A stretch of 64,000 bases of DNA from contig CAWDYI010000022.1 in NCBI GenBank assembly GCA_963806395.1, positions 1 to 64,000 on the forward strand, in the 5' to 3' direction. The position numbers and the translations under genes were made by a program. This DNA comes from DASSUW01 sp963806395. GTDB lineage: Bacteria > Actinomycetota > Thermoleophilia > Solirubrobacterales > Solirubrobacteraceae. A model generated the notes under the pieces. It made no database searches and was not told the DNA's origin. It saw nothing but the letters and a program-made list of their open reading frames with translations. Below, piece by piece: positions 26,218-34,721 of this stretch (its first letter is position 1; each line of letters begins with the position of its first letter).

Positions 26218-27318
26218 GTGCTGACATCACTGGCCCCGCTGCTCGAGGGGCGCCGGATCGTCGTGTGCGCGGGGTCGGGCGGCGTCGGGAAGACCACCAC
26301 GGCGGCCGCGATCGCGATGGGGATGGCCGAGCGCGGGCTGAAGGTGGTGGTGGTCACGATCGACCCGGCCAAGCGGCTCGCGGACTCGCTCGGGCTCGAG
26401 GATCTCGGCAACGAGCCGCGGCTCGTCGACCCCGCGCGCTTCAGCGACCACGGCGTCGAGATCCGTGGCGAGCTGTGGGCGATGATGCTCGACGCGAAGC
26501 GCACGTTCGACGAGCTGATCGAAGCGCTCGCGCCCGACCGGGCGACGGTCGACGACGTGCTCGGCAACCGGATCTACCAGCAGCTCTCCAGCGCCGTCGC
26601 CGGCTCCCAGGAGTTCACCGCGATCGCGAAGCTCTACGAGCTCGACCAGGAGGGCGACTACGACCTGCTGGTGCTCGACACGCCGCCGTCGCGCAACGCG
26701 CTCGACTTCCTCGACGCGCCGAACCGCCTCGCCGGGTTCTTCCAGGGCCGCGCGATCAAGATGTTCCTGCGACCGGCGGGCATCGGCGGCCGCCTCCTGG
26801 GCCGCGGCACCGGCGTCGTGTTCGGCCTGATGGAGCGCCTCACCGGCATCGACCTGCTGCACGACCTCTCGGTGTTCTTCCGCGCCCTCGGCGGCATGAT
26901 CGACGGCTTCACGGAGCGCGCGCGGCGAGTCGGCGCGCTGCTCGAGGACCCGGCCACGACGTTCCTCATCGTCACCGCGCCGCGCCACGACCCGGTCGAG
27001 GAGGCGATCTTCTTCCACCGCAAGCTCGCCGACGCGGACATGCCGTTCGGCGGCCTGGTCGTCAACCGCCTGCACCAGGCTCAGGACGGCGCGCTCTCGG
27101 CGGCCGTGGCCACCGAGCTCGGCGAGAGCCTCGCCGGCCGCGTGACGACCGCGGCACACGAGCTGGCCGCGCTCGCCGAGCGCGACGCCGCGAACGTCGA
27201 GCACCTCCGCAGCCGGCTCGGAGACCCGCCGACCATCGTCGTCCCGGAGCTCGACGGCGACGTGCACGACGTCGAGGGCCTCGCGCTCGTGCGCGGGTAT
27301 CTGTTCGGCGACGACTGA
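26218..27318 (+). CDS. ArsA/Get3-family ATPase
   Basis: This 366-residue ATPase has the deviant Walker A motif AGSGGVGKTTTAAAIA near residue 18, a switch region with VTIDPAKRLADSLGL, and YDLLVLDTPPSRNALDFLDA (Walker B and switch II). That is the pattern of actinobacterial ArsA-like proteins. It has one ATPase half, as in Get3, and no arsenite-binding Cys cluster, so arsenite pumping is unlikely; a client-binding or signalling role is more probable. GTG start, 8 bases after the regulator stop, so the two are likely cotranscribed. Confidence 0.88.
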   Translation: MLTSLAPLLEGRRIVVCAGSGGVGKTTTAAAIAMGMAERGLKVVVVTIDPAKRLADSLGLEDLGNEPRLVDPARFSDHGVEIRGELWAMMLDAKRTFDELIEALAPDRATVDDVLGNRIYQQLSSAVAGSQEFTAIAKLYELDQEGDYDLLVLDTPPSRNALDFLDAPNRLAGFFQGRAIKMFLRPAGIGGRLLGRGTGVVFGLMERLTGIDLLHDLSVFFRALGGMIDGFTERARRVGALLEDPATTFLIVTAPRHDPVEEAIFFHRKLADADMPFGGLVVNRLHQAQDGALSAAVATELGESLAGRVTTAAHELAALAERDAANVEHLRSRLGDPPTIVVPELDGDVHDVEGLALVRGYLFGDD

Positions 27319-27407
27319 GCGGAGGGTGTACTACGAACGTTCACGCATATCGAACAAACGTAGTCCACCCCCCTCGATCCCACTCCCTTAATGCCGCAGT
27401 TGACGTT
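27319..27407. repeat. Convergent-gene intergenic repeat, short form
   Basis: This gap contains two blocks also found at 46.1-46.4 kb: AACGTTCACGCATATCGAAC and onward (27338-27363), and ACTCCCTTAATGCCGCAG leading to TTGACGTT (27382-27407). The first block sits between imperfect arms GGGTGTACTACG and CGTAGTCCACCC and can fold into a hairpin. The second block ends at the stop codon of the minus-strand gene. Convergent placement suggests a bidirectional terminator or a mobile palindromic element. Confidence 0.75.
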
Positions 27408-28664
27408 CTACGCGAGCTGCTCGCCCACGCCCATCTCGGCGTCGAGCATCTCGTCGGCGACGCTGCGGAGCTGCGGATCGAGGTGGCCACAGAGGACGTC
27501 GCGCAGCACGGCGCGCAGGTTTCCGCCGAGGTCGGCGATCAGCGCCTCGACCTGCGGCTCTGGGCGCGCATGTCCGGCGATCGCGGCGCGCTCGAGCCGG
27601 ATCGCCTCCTCGAGCCGGCGCTCGAGCGCAGGGCGGTCCTCGGGCGTGGCGCAGATCACCGCGAGCCGCTCGGCCATGCCCTCGTAGCCGCCGGCGTCCG
27701 GGTCGGCGAGCAGCGCTCGGCCGGCCAGGAGCCAGTCGGTCAGCGCTTCGACGGCGAACGCGCGCTCGCAGCCGAGCTCGAACCGCCGCAGCGCCCACGC
27801 AAGCTCGCCGCCGCGCGGCGTGCGACGGGTCACGAGCGCGCAGAACGCGCGCAGCGGGTCCTCCTCCTCGGCGCTGAGCAAGCAGTCGCCGGCGTCGCGG
27901 CGCACGCCGGTGGCGAGCGGCACGGCGCTCCAGGCGCCGCCGTCGGTACGCGCCCACGCCGTCGGCCCGAGCGACGGCTCGGCGTCGTCCCACAGCCGCA
28001 GCGCGGTCTGCAGCCGGCGCAGGCGCCGGCCGGCGCCCTCGAGCGCGCGGTCGTCGCCGATCGCGGCGTCGAGCGTCAGCATCGCGATCGTGCCCATGTC
28101 GTCGGCCAGCAGCTCGTCGGGCACGTCGCGCATCGTCTCGGCGCGCACGAGCGTGAGGCCATCGCCGAGCGCGACCTCGTCGCTCTCCAGCACCAGGCCC
28201 TCGACGGCGGCGAGCACGACCGACAGCGTGCGGTCGCCGTAGGACGCCTCCTCGAGCTCTGCGAACGCCGCCTCGAAGCGCTCGAGGTCGAACGCGAAGT
28301 CGGTCGACTCCGCCCACACCGCGGTCAGGAAGGCCTGCAGCGCCGCCTGGGCCTGGGCACGGTGGTCTGGCGACGGAGTGCGGCGACCGCGGGACTGCAG
28401 ATAGGCCGGCAGGTCGGGCAGCGCGGTCAGGCCCTGCACCGCCGGCGGGTAGGACGGGAGCTTCGCCAGCTCGGGCGAGCGGTCGGCGATGAAGCGGCCG
28501 GTCAGCGGCCGGTAGCAGTACAGCGGAGTGGCGGCGCGGGCGGGCGGGCTTGCATCGATCAGCTCGAACGGGACCTCAGCGCCGCCGGAGATCTCCTCTG
28601 CGAGCTGCCACGAGGCCTCCTCGACGAAGGCCGCGAGCGAGTCGTGCAGGGCGCGGTTGTGCAT
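27408..28664 (-). CDS. Hypothetical protein, 418 residues
   Basis: I do not recognise this family. The protein is acidic and mostly helical, without signal peptide or membrane segment. A central motif is DEVALGDGLTLVRAETMRDV, and the C-terminal part has GGELAWALRRFELGCERAFA and LEEAIRLERAAIAG. It looks like a conserved alpha-beta protein of the Solirubrobacterales type. The start is the ATG at 28664, since the upstream frame extension is Arg-rich and unlikely to be coding. It stands alone between the convergent repeat and an HxlR gene. Confidence 0.65.
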   Translation of the reverse strand: MHNRALHDSLAAFVEEASWQLAEEISGGAEVPFELIDASPPARAATPLYCYRPLTGRFIADRSPELAKLPSYPPAVQGLTALPDLPAYLQSRGRRTPSPDHRAQAQAALQAFLTAVWAESTDFAFDLERFEAAFAELEEASYGDRTLSVVLAAVEGLVLESDEVALGDGLTLVRAETMRDVPDELLADDMGTIAMLTLDAAIGDDRALEGAGRRLRRLQTALRLWDDAEPSLGPTAWARTDGGAWSAVPLATGVRRDAGDCLLSAEEEDPLRAFCALVTRRTPRGGELAWALRRFELGCERAFAVEALTDWLLAGRALLADPDAGGYEGMAERLAVICATPEDRPALERRLEEAIRLERAAIAGHARPEPQVEALIADLGGNLRAVLRDVLCGHLDPQLRSVADEMLDAEMGVGEQLA

Positions 28665-28723
28665 GCGCCGCTCGTTCGCCCTGCGGCGGAACCCTCCTCC
28701 CGCACGCACGCGGGATTGCAGGT

Positions 28724-29086
28724 TCAGGCGGCGACGGGCTGCTGCTCGGGCTCCTCGACGCACGCAGCGTCGGAGCCCAGCCACTCGCGGCCATAGACCC
28801 GCATCGACTCGATGATCGGGACCAGTGCCCGACCCTTCTCGGTCAGCGCGTACTCGACGCGCGGCGGGACCTCGGGGAACGTCTGCCGCGCGATGATGCC
28901 CTCTTCCTCGAGCGCCCGCAGGCGCAACGACAGCGTTCGCGGCGAGATGCCGGCCAGCGAGCGCTCGAGCTCACAGAAGCGCGACCGGCCGTCTGCGAGA
29001 TCGCGGATCACCAGCAGCGTCCACTTGCCGCACACGATGTTGGCGGTACGGCAGACGGGACAATCGGAGTTCGGCACGGAACCCAA
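28724..29086 (-). CDS. HxlR-family transcriptional regulator
   Basis: This 120-residue winged-helix protein has the HxlR pattern: CPVCRTANIVCGKWTLLVIR, then RFCELERSLAGISPRTLSLR and YALTEKGRALVPI. The N-terminal Cys residues (CPVC and C in IVCGKW) include the position used for redox or aldehyde sensing in HxlR/HypR-type regulators. Its 33-base upstream gap carries an inverted repeat. It follows the HtrA-like gene on the same strand. Confidence 0.9.
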   Translation of the reverse strand: MGSVPNSDCPVCRTANIVCGKWTLLVIRDLADGRSRFCELERSLAGISPRTLSLRLRALEEEGIIARQTFPEVPPRVEYALTEKGRALVPIIESMRVYGREWLGSDAACVEEPEQQPVAA

Positions 29087-29093
29087 GGATATC

Positions 29094-29118
29094 GCAACAC
29101 TTCACGAACTGAAGTTGC
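29094..29118. promoter_or_regulatory. Imperfect inverted repeat upstream of hxlR-type gene
   Basis: GCAACACTTCA and TGAAGTTGC form an imperfect dyad spaced by about 5 bases directly upstream of the 28724-29086 regulator and adjoining the end of the HtrA-like gene. HxlR proteins bind such dyads as dimers and often regulate themselves. Confidence 0.45.
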
Positions 29119-29119
29119 T

Positions 29120-30013
29120 TTACGGCGAGCGCAGGTCGATCTCGAGCTCGCGCTCCTCGGTGCCGCGCACCACCGCGAGCGTCAGCGTCTCGCCGGCGGC
29201 GTCGAGCGCGTCGAACAGGTCGTCCATGCTCGCGACTGCACGGTCGCCGGCGCGCACGAGCAGGTCGCCGCGCTCGAGGCCGGCGCGCGCCGCCGGGCTG
29301 CCCTCGACGACGCCGCGCACGAGCAGGCCGTCGCGGTCCGGGAGGCCGACCGCGGCACGCATCTTGCGCGCCACGCGCGACGGTGCGAGCGCGACGCCGA
29401 GCCGCGGTCGCTCGGCCGCCTCGCCGCGCGCCAGCTCGCCGGCGCGGCGCTGAAGCGCCGCGTCGGCCGGGAGCGCGAGGATGAAGCCCCCGTCACGGCG
29501 CACGGCGTTCAGCCCGAGCAGGCGCCCGCCGGCGTCGACCAGCGGCCCGCCCGAGGAGCCGCGCGGGAGTGGCGCCGTGTGCTCGATCGAACCGGCCACG
29601 CGCCGGCCACGCGGGCCGCGGAAGCCGCGCCCGGTCGCGGACACGAGGCCGAACGTGGTGCGCAGCCCGCGCCCTCCGGGATTGGCGAGTGCGAGCACCG
29701 GCGTGCCCAGCGTGGGCGGCTCAGCGGCGGGATCCCACGCGAGCGGCGGCACGTCGCGCGTGTCGACCGCGATCACCGCGACGTCGAGGTCGGGGTCTGA
29801 CCCCGCCACGCGTCCCTCGGCGACGCCCGAGTCGGCGAACGTGACCGCCACCTCCTCGCCGCGCAGCACGTGCGCGACGGTGAGCACCTGGCCCGGCGCG
29901 ATCACCACGCCCGATCCGCGGCCCCAGCCACGGCCGAGCCCGACCACCGACGGCCCGACGCGTTCCGCGGCTTCGGCGACCGCCTGCTGGAGTGCTTCGA
30001 GTACCTGGTTCAT
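29120..30013 (-). CDS. HtrA/DegP-like trypsin-fold serine protease with PDZ domain
   Basis: This 297-residue S1C protease has the triad His in VLTVAHVLRG, Asp in DPDLDVAVIAV and Ser in LPRGSSGGPLVDAGG, followed by one PDZ domain (LVRGVVEGSPAARAGLERGD). It has no signal peptide or membrane anchor: from the ATG at 30013 it begins MNQVLEALQQAVAEAAERVG. It therefore seems cytosolic, unlike most HtrA proteins. The upstream gap holds a palindromic operator shared with a divergent HxlR gene, suggesting control by that regulator. Confidence 0.9.
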   Translation of the reverse strand: MNQVLEALQQAVAEAAERVGPSVVGLGRGWGRGSGVVIAPGQVLTVAHVLRGEEVAVTFADSGVAEGRVAGSDPDLDVAVIAVDTRDVPPLAWDPAAEPPTLGTPVLALANPGGRGLRTTFGLVSATGRGFRGPRGRRVAGSIEHTAPLPRGSSGGPLVDAGGRLLGLNAVRRDGGFILALPADAALQRRAGELARGEAAERPRLGVALAPSRVARKMRAAVGLPDRDGLLVRGVVEGSPAARAGLERGDLLVRAGDRAVASMDDLFDALDAAGETLTLAVVRGTEERELEIDLRSP

Positions 30014-30029
30014 CGGCTCCACCCTAGTC

Positions 30030-30047
30030 ACTTGCAACTTGCAAGTC
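30030..30047. promoter_or_regulatory. Palindromic operator between htrA-like and hxlR-like genes
   Basis: ACTTGCAA (30030-30037) is followed by the perfect 10-base palindrome ACTTGCAAGT (30037-30046), so the half-site ACTTGCAA occurs twice in direct orientation and once inverted. It lies between start codons 80 bases apart (30013 and 30093) and is the natural site for the HxlR protein encoded alongside. Confidence 0.6.
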
Positions 30048-30092
30048 ACCAGACTACCAGTCCGCAGGCGGGGTCAACTACGCTCGCTCTGG

Positions 30093-30530
30093 ATGCGCAA
30101 GAAATCCCACCACCCCCCGTCCTCCCCGCTCGCCGATGCGCTCGCCCGTGTCGGCGATCGCTGGACGCTGCTCGTGGTCGCGGCGCTGCTCGACGGCCCT
30201 CGCCGGTTCAACGAGCTCCAGGAGTCGCTCGACGGGATCGCCCCGAACGTGCTCAGCGCGCGGCTGAAGGCGCTCACCGAGCAGGCGCTGGTGGTCGCGC
30301 AGGCCTACTCGGACCGGCCGCCGCGATTCGTGTACGACCTGTCGGAGTCCGGCCGCGAGCTGGCCGGCGCCCTGCGCCTGCTCGCGGACTGGGGCGCGCG
30401 CACCGGTGGCGGAGAGCCCTACCGCCACGAGGCGTGCGGCACGGCGCTCGAGGCGCGCTGGTGGTGCCCGAGCTGCGAGCAGGTGGTGGACGACCCCGCC
30501 GACGGTGACGGCGAGGTCGTGCACATCTAG
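30093..30530 (+). CDS. HxlR-family transcriptional regulator with C-terminal zinc ribbon
   Basis: This 145-residue regulator has a winged helix with RVGDRWTLLVVAALLDGPRR, NELQESLDGIAPNVLSARLK and FVYDLSESGREL, followed by a C-terminal ribbon with CGTALEARWWCPSCEQVV. The ribbon is not in the core of the family and may bind zinc. The start is the ATG at 30093; the reading frame stays open far upstream but overlaps the HtrA gene. Divergent from the HtrA gene and separated from it by the palindrome, it is likely its repressor or activator. Confidence 0.88.
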   Translation: MRKKSHHPPSSPLADALARVGDRWTLLVVAALLDGPRRFNELQESLDGIAPNVLSARLKALTEQALVVAQAYSDRPPRFVYDLSESGRELAGALRLLADWGARTGGGEPYRHEACGTALEARWWCPSCEQVVDDPADGDGEVVHI

Positions 30531-30541
30531 CGAAGCCTCGG

Positions 30542-31822
30542 CTAGTAGGTGACGCCGGGAGGCGGAGCCGACGTCTGGGGCGACGTCATCGGCTCCGGCT
30601 CGGCGAGGTCGACCGTCATCGGCGGAGCCGTCGGGGCCGGCGGTGCCGGCGGAGCGGAGGCCTGCGCCGGCGGAGCGGCTGACGGCTGTGACGGCGGAGC
30701 GGGCGCAGCCGTCGTCGCCTCCGCCTCGGGGCCGGAGTCCTTGGTCTTGGAGGCCGCGAGCACCATCAGCTTGAAGTCGTGCGGCTTGGAGGCCACGCGC
30801 ATCGCGTCATCCATCGTGACCCGCCCTGCGTGCAGGTGCTGCAGCAGGTGCTGGTCGAACGTCTGCATCCCGTAATAGGCGCCCTCGCTGATGACCTCGG
30901 GCAACTGCCCGGTCAGCTTCGGGTCGAGGATCATGTCGTGCACGCGGCCCGTCATCACGAGGATCTCGCAGCACGCCACACGACCCGCGCCGTCCGCGGT
31001 CGGGACGAGGCGCTGCGACACGATGCCCTTCAGCGTGCCGGCGATCATCGCTCGCGCCTGCTGCTGCTGGTGCGGCGGGAAGAAGTCGATGATGCGGTTG
31101 ATCGTCTCGGACGCGTCGACCGTGTGCAGCGTCGACAGCACGAGGTGGCCGGTCTCAGCGGCGCTCAGCGCCGTGTGAACGGTCTCCTCGTCGCGCATCT
31201 CGCCGATCAGGATCGTGTCCGGATCCTGGCGCAGCACGCGGCGCAGCGCCCGCTTGAACGACGCGGTGTCGGCGCCGACCTCGCGCTGGTTGATGATCGA
31301 GTTGCGGTCACGGTGCAGGAACTCGATCGGGTCCTCGATCGTGACGATGTGCTTGTGCATCGACCGGTTCATGTGGTCGAGCATCGCCGCGAGCGTGGTC
31401 GACTTGCCGGAGCCGGTCGTGCCGGTGAGCAGGATGATCCCGCGCTCCTCGAGGGCCAGCTGGGTGACGATCTCGGGCAGGCCGAGCTCGTCGACCGACT
31501 TGATGACCACCGGGATGGCGCGCATGACGATCGAGACCGAGCCCCGCTGGCGGAAGGCGTTGACGCGGAAGCGACCGAGGCCTTCGACCGCGTACGAGAA
31601 GTCGACCTCGTTCTCGGACGCGAACTCGTCGACCTTGTCGTTGTCGTTCAGCATCTCGGCGAGCGCCCGCTCGGTGTCTTCCGGATACAGACGCTCGGTG
31701 TCCGGGATCGGCTCGAGATGCCCGTGAAGACGAATGAGCGGATACGAGGGGACTTTCAGGTGAAGGTCGGAACCCTCGGCGGCGATGAGGTAGCGCAGCG
31801 CGTGATCGAGATCGAATGCCAT
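30542..31822 (-). CDS. pilT: PilT-type twitching motility / retraction ATPase with extra Pro-rich tail
   Basis: This 426-residue secretion ATPase has Walker A GTTGSGKSTTLAAMLDHM, the Asp box TIEDPIEFLH, Walker B TILIGEMRDEETV and the His box HLVLSTLHTVDASETINRI, all close to PilT. The agile AIRNLIRE-type motif of classical PilT is replaced by VMTGRVHDMILDPKLTGQL. Past residue 365 a Pro/Ala-rich tail (PPAQASAPPAPPAPTAPP) is added. It retracts type IV pili in other bacteria. No other pilus genes are present in the window. Confidence 0.9.
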   Translation of the reverse strand: MAFDLDHALRYLIAAEGSDLHLKVPSYPLIRLHGHLEPIPDTERLYPEDTERALAEMLNDNDKVDEFASENEVDFSYAVEGLGRFRVNAFRQRGSVSIVMRAIPVVIKSVDELGLPEIVTQLALEERGIILLTGTTGSGKSTTLAAMLDHMNRSMHKHIVTIEDPIEFLHRDRNSIINQREVGADTASFKRALRRVLRQDPDTILIGEMRDEETVHTALSAAETGHLVLSTLHTVDASETINRIIDFFPPHQQQQARAMIAGTLKGIVSQRLVPTADGAGRVACCEILVMTGRVHDMILDPKLTGQLPEVISEGAYYGMQTFDQHLLQHLHAGRVTMDDAMRVASKPHDFKLMVLAASKTKDSGPEAEATTAAPAPPSQPSAAPPAQASAPPAPPAPTAPPMTVDLAEPEPMTSPQTSAPPPGVTY

Positions 31823-31863
31823 GTTCTGGTCAGAATCGGCAACGCCGCGCTACCCCTTGAGCC

Positions 31864-32136
31864 TCAGCGGTAGAAGTAGGGGTCCAGCACCCGCACCTCG
31901 GTGATGGTGTTCACCGGGAGGTCGTTCCCGGTGGCGGTGCGGCGGATCGCCTCGGGATCCGGCGCGTCGTAGACGCAGAACGACTGCTGCTTGTCGTCGG
32001 ACACGTAGGAGTGCACCCACGTGACGCCGTCGGCGGCGTTGCGCTCGACGACACCGAGGACGGCGGTGGCGCCCTCCTCGTCGATCGGGATGTTGAGACC
32101 GTCTGGGAAGGTCCTCTGGACCACGTATCTGGGCAT
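31864..32136 (-). CDS. DUF4242 domain protein
   Basis: This 90-residue protein spans one small ferredoxin-like domain: MPRYVVQRTFPDGLNIP at the start, NAADGVTWVHSYVSDDKQQS in the middle and VNTITEVRVLDPYFYR at the end. That matches DUF4242, a family of small proteins, some of which bind nickel. The ATG at 32136 is preferred over an upstream in-frame start. It lies between PilT and the LuxR ATPase, all on the minus strand, and starts 14 bases after the LuxR stop. Confidence 0.85.
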   Translation of the reverse strand: MPRYVVQRTFPDGLNIPIDEEGATAVLGVVERNAADGVTWVHSYVSDDKQQSFCVYDAPDPEAIRRTATGNDLPVNTITEVRVLDPYFYR

Positions 32137-32149
32137 GCGGCAGACGATC

Positions 32150-34660
32150 TCAGCGCGGCGCCGCGCCCACATCGGCGAGGTTGCCCATCTTGGCGATACC
32201 TAGGCGGACGGCCTCGGCACCGGCACGGCCGCGCGTCGGGACGTCGAGCTTGCGCAGGATCGCGGATACGTGGTGGTCGACCGTGCGCCGGGAGACCACG
32301 AAGCGCTGCGCGATCTCGGCGTTGCTGAGGCCTTCGGCGACCAGCGCGAGCACCTCGACCTCGCGCGCCGTCAGGCCCGCAGGATTCTCCCGCGTGGCGG
32401 TCCGCGGGCCGCGGCGGCCCAACCGAGCAGCGGCGGCGCGCGCGCCGAGGCGATCGAGCGCATCGCCGTCGGCCGTCGCGAGCGCCGCCTCGTACGGCGA
32501 ATCCAGCGCCGTCCAGCACGCCGCCGCGTCGTCGGAGCGCCCGGCCAGCTCGAGGGCGTACGGCTCGGCGACGGCGGCGGTCACGGGCTCGGCGACGCCT
32601 GCCCGCAGCCGCCACAGCGCGAGCTCGCCGGTCAGCCACGGCTCGCGGCGGTCGCGTGCGAGGTCCCACGCCAGTTCCGTCGCAGCCCGGCACGCCTCGG
32701 CGTCGCCGGCCAGCCAGGCGGCCTCGGCGCGTGCCGCGGCCACGGGCCCGAGCCGCTGCGGCTCGCCGGTCGGGAGCGCGATCTCGAGCGCGGCGTCGAG
32801 CAGCTCCATGTGGCCCGGGTCGCCGCGGCGGGCTCGCACGAGGCCGAGGGCGACGAGCGCCGGGACGCGGGTGATCGGCGCGGTCCGCGGGTGCCCCAGC
32901 ACCTCCGCTGCTGACGCGGCCGCGGTGTCGTAGTCGCCCGCGTGCAGCTCGGCGACGGCGCGCCAGGCCACCATGTAGAGCCGCCACGAATCGAGGTCGC
33001 GCGTCACGCAATAGCTGACGCCCTCGGCGAACAGGTCCGCCACGCCGCCGTGTCCATGGCGCTCGACCGACGTCGACGTGAGGTTGCAGTACGCCCGCGC
33101 GACGTGCTCGTCCATGCCGGCGTCCAGCGCCAGCGCGAGGCTGCGCATGAGCTTCTCGGTGGCGCCGGGTACCTCCGCCTGCAGCTCGGCCGTGCCGACG
33201 TTGTTGAGCGCGTGGACCACGGTCTCCAGCTCGCCGATCCGCTCGGCGAGCTCGATCGCCCGTGCGCCCCACTGCTGTGCGCCGGCGCAGTCGGCGGCGA
33301 GCATCCGGAGCTGTGCCTGGTTCGAGTAGGCCATCGCGAGCTCGGGTCCGGGCGGGAGGCGCTCGAGCTGGGCGATCGACTGCTCGGCGTAGTGCTCGGC
33401 CTCGGGGTTGCGTCCCTGGAACCAGTTCAGGCGCGAGAGCCAGCGGCGGGCGTCGCCTTCGGCGATGCCGTCGCCGAGCTGCCGCCGGCAGGCCAGCGCC
33501 TGCTCGCGGGCCGCGATCGCCTCCTCCATCTGATCCGTGAGGTAGCACTCGTACGATCGCCGCTCCAGCAGCTCCGCGCGCTCGCGCACCGGCACGTCGC
33601 CGGCCCAGCGCAGCGCCCGCGCGTACTGATCGGCGGCCTCCCGATGGGCGCCGAGCCGCGCGGCACGGTCGGCGGCTGCGGGCGCGTGCCGCAGCACGGC
33701 GTCCGCGTCGCCCGCCGCCTCGGCGTGATGCGCGAGGCGGGCGGGGTCGGCCTCACGCGCGACGAGCCGCTCGAGCACCTGCCGGTGCAGCGCCGCCCGG
33801 CGGCGCGGCGGGACCTCCTCGCTCACGGCCAGGCGGGCCAGCTCGTGCCGGAACACGATGGCGCGACCGTCGAGCCGGACCATGCCCGAGAGCAGGCACT
33901 CGTCCAGCGGCTCGTCGGCGGCGTCGATCAGCTCGGGGTCGGCCGAGCCGGGGATGACCGCCAGGCGCGTGAGCAGCTCGCGCGCCTCGTCGCTCAGCCG
34001 GGCGGCGCGGGCCAGGACCGCATCGCGGACGGTGGCGGGGATCGCGGCGGCCGGCGCCGAGAGGACCTCGGTGACGTAGAACGAGTTGCCGCCGGTGCGG
34101 TGGTACAGGTCGTCACCGTCGACGCCGTGCGGCTCCGCGAGGGCGCGAACCGCGTCGGCGGTCAGCGGCGGGAGCGCGATCCGCTCGACGTCGGCCGCCG
34201 TGGCCAGCTCGCCGAGGACGATCCGGAGCGCCGGGTCGGCCTCGTGCCGGAAGGTGGCGATGACGAGCACCGGCACCGTGCCGATCCGGCGGCCGATCAG
34301 CCGCAGCGCGTCGAGCGTGCCCTCGTCGGCCCAGTGGACGTCCTCGAGCACGAGCACCGTGCCGGGCGCATCACGCAGCTCGCGCAGCAGCGCGCTGACC
34401 AGCGCGGCGGGCCGGGCGCCTGCGTCGAACGCCTCGAGCAGCTCGCCGCCGACGGCGTCCGCCACGTCGAGCAGCGGGCCGAACGGTCGCGGAGTCTCGA
34501 GCGGATCGCACGCGCCCCAGAGCACGCGCGCATCGGAGCGCTCGGCGAAGGCGCGCACGAGCGCGGTCTTGCCGACACCTGCCTCCCCGCCGACCAGCAC
34601 CAGCCGGCCGGACGGGCCGGCAAGGACATCGAGAAACGCCTCGCGCTCCAGGAGCACCAA
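32150..34660 (-). CDS. ATP-binding LuxR-family regulator (MalT/LAL type)
   Basis: This 836-residue regulator has an N-terminal AAA-type ATPase with Walker A VGGEAGVGKTALVRAFAE and Walker B TVLVLEDVHWADEGTLDALR, a middle region of helical TPR-like repeats (residues about 280-720), and a C-terminal LuxR helix-turn-helix (LTAREVEVLALVAEGLSNAE then VSRRTVDHHVSAILRKL). Such large LAL proteins act as ATP-dependent activators of pathway genes; the inducer is unknown. The frame is intact, in contrast to the similar gene at the right edge. Confidence 0.92.
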   Translation of the reverse strand: MVLLEREAFLDVLAGPSGRLVLVGGEAGVGKTALVRAFAERSDARVLWGACDPLETPRPFGPLLDVADAVGGELLEAFDAGARPAALVSALLRELRDAPGTVLVLEDVHWADEGTLDALRLIGRRIGTVPVLVIATFRHEADPALRIVLGELATAADVERIALPPLTADAVRALAEPHGVDGDDLYHRTGGNSFYVTEVLSAPAAAIPATVRDAVLARAARLSDEARELLTRLAVIPGSADPELIDAADEPLDECLLSGMVRLDGRAIVFRHELARLAVSEEVPPRRRAALHRQVLERLVAREADPARLAHHAEAAGDADAVLRHAPAAADRAARLGAHREAADQYARALRWAGDVPVRERAELLERRSYECYLTDQMEEAIAAREQALACRRQLGDGIAEGDARRWLSRLNWFQGRNPEAEHYAEQSIAQLERLPPGPELAMAYSNQAQLRMLAADCAGAQQWGARAIELAERIGELETVVHALNNVGTAELQAEVPGATEKLMRSLALALDAGMDEHVARAYCNLTSTSVERHGHGGVADLFAEGVSYCVTRDLDSWRLYMVAWRAVAELHAGDYDTAAASAAEVLGHPRTAPITRVPALVALGLVRARRGDPGHMELLDAALEIALPTGEPQRLGPVAAARAEAAWLAGDAEACRAATELAWDLARDRREPWLTGELALWRLRAGVAEPVTAAVAEPYALELAGRSDDAAACWTALDSPYEAALATADGDALDRLGARAAAARLGRRGPRTATRENPAGLTAREVEVLALVAEGLSNAEIAQRFVVSRRTVDHHVSAILRKLDVPTRGRAGAEAVRLGIAKMGNLADVGAAPR

Positions 34661-34682
34661 GCGATCCTATGTAACTGCGGCT

Positions 34683-34710
34683 TTCCTGCCGGAGCTTGCG
34701 ACGGCGGGAA
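34683..34710 (-). terminator. Probable terminator hairpin of rpoD
   Basis: Downstream of the rpoD stop, TTCCCGCCG and CGGCAGGAA (minus-strand reading) can pair across about 10 bases, with one mismatch in the stem. A GCGTTTT stretch lies before the hairpin instead of a U-run after it, so it is not a textbook terminator. Confidence 0.4.
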
Positions 34711-34721
34711 AACGCGGCCTC

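Noticed and set aside
26218..27318. ArsA-like ATPase as the missing Pvc15 AAA+ protein
   Set aside because: It has the deviant Walker A of ArsA/Get3 ATPases, not an AAA+ module, and lies after the regulator in a separate transcript.
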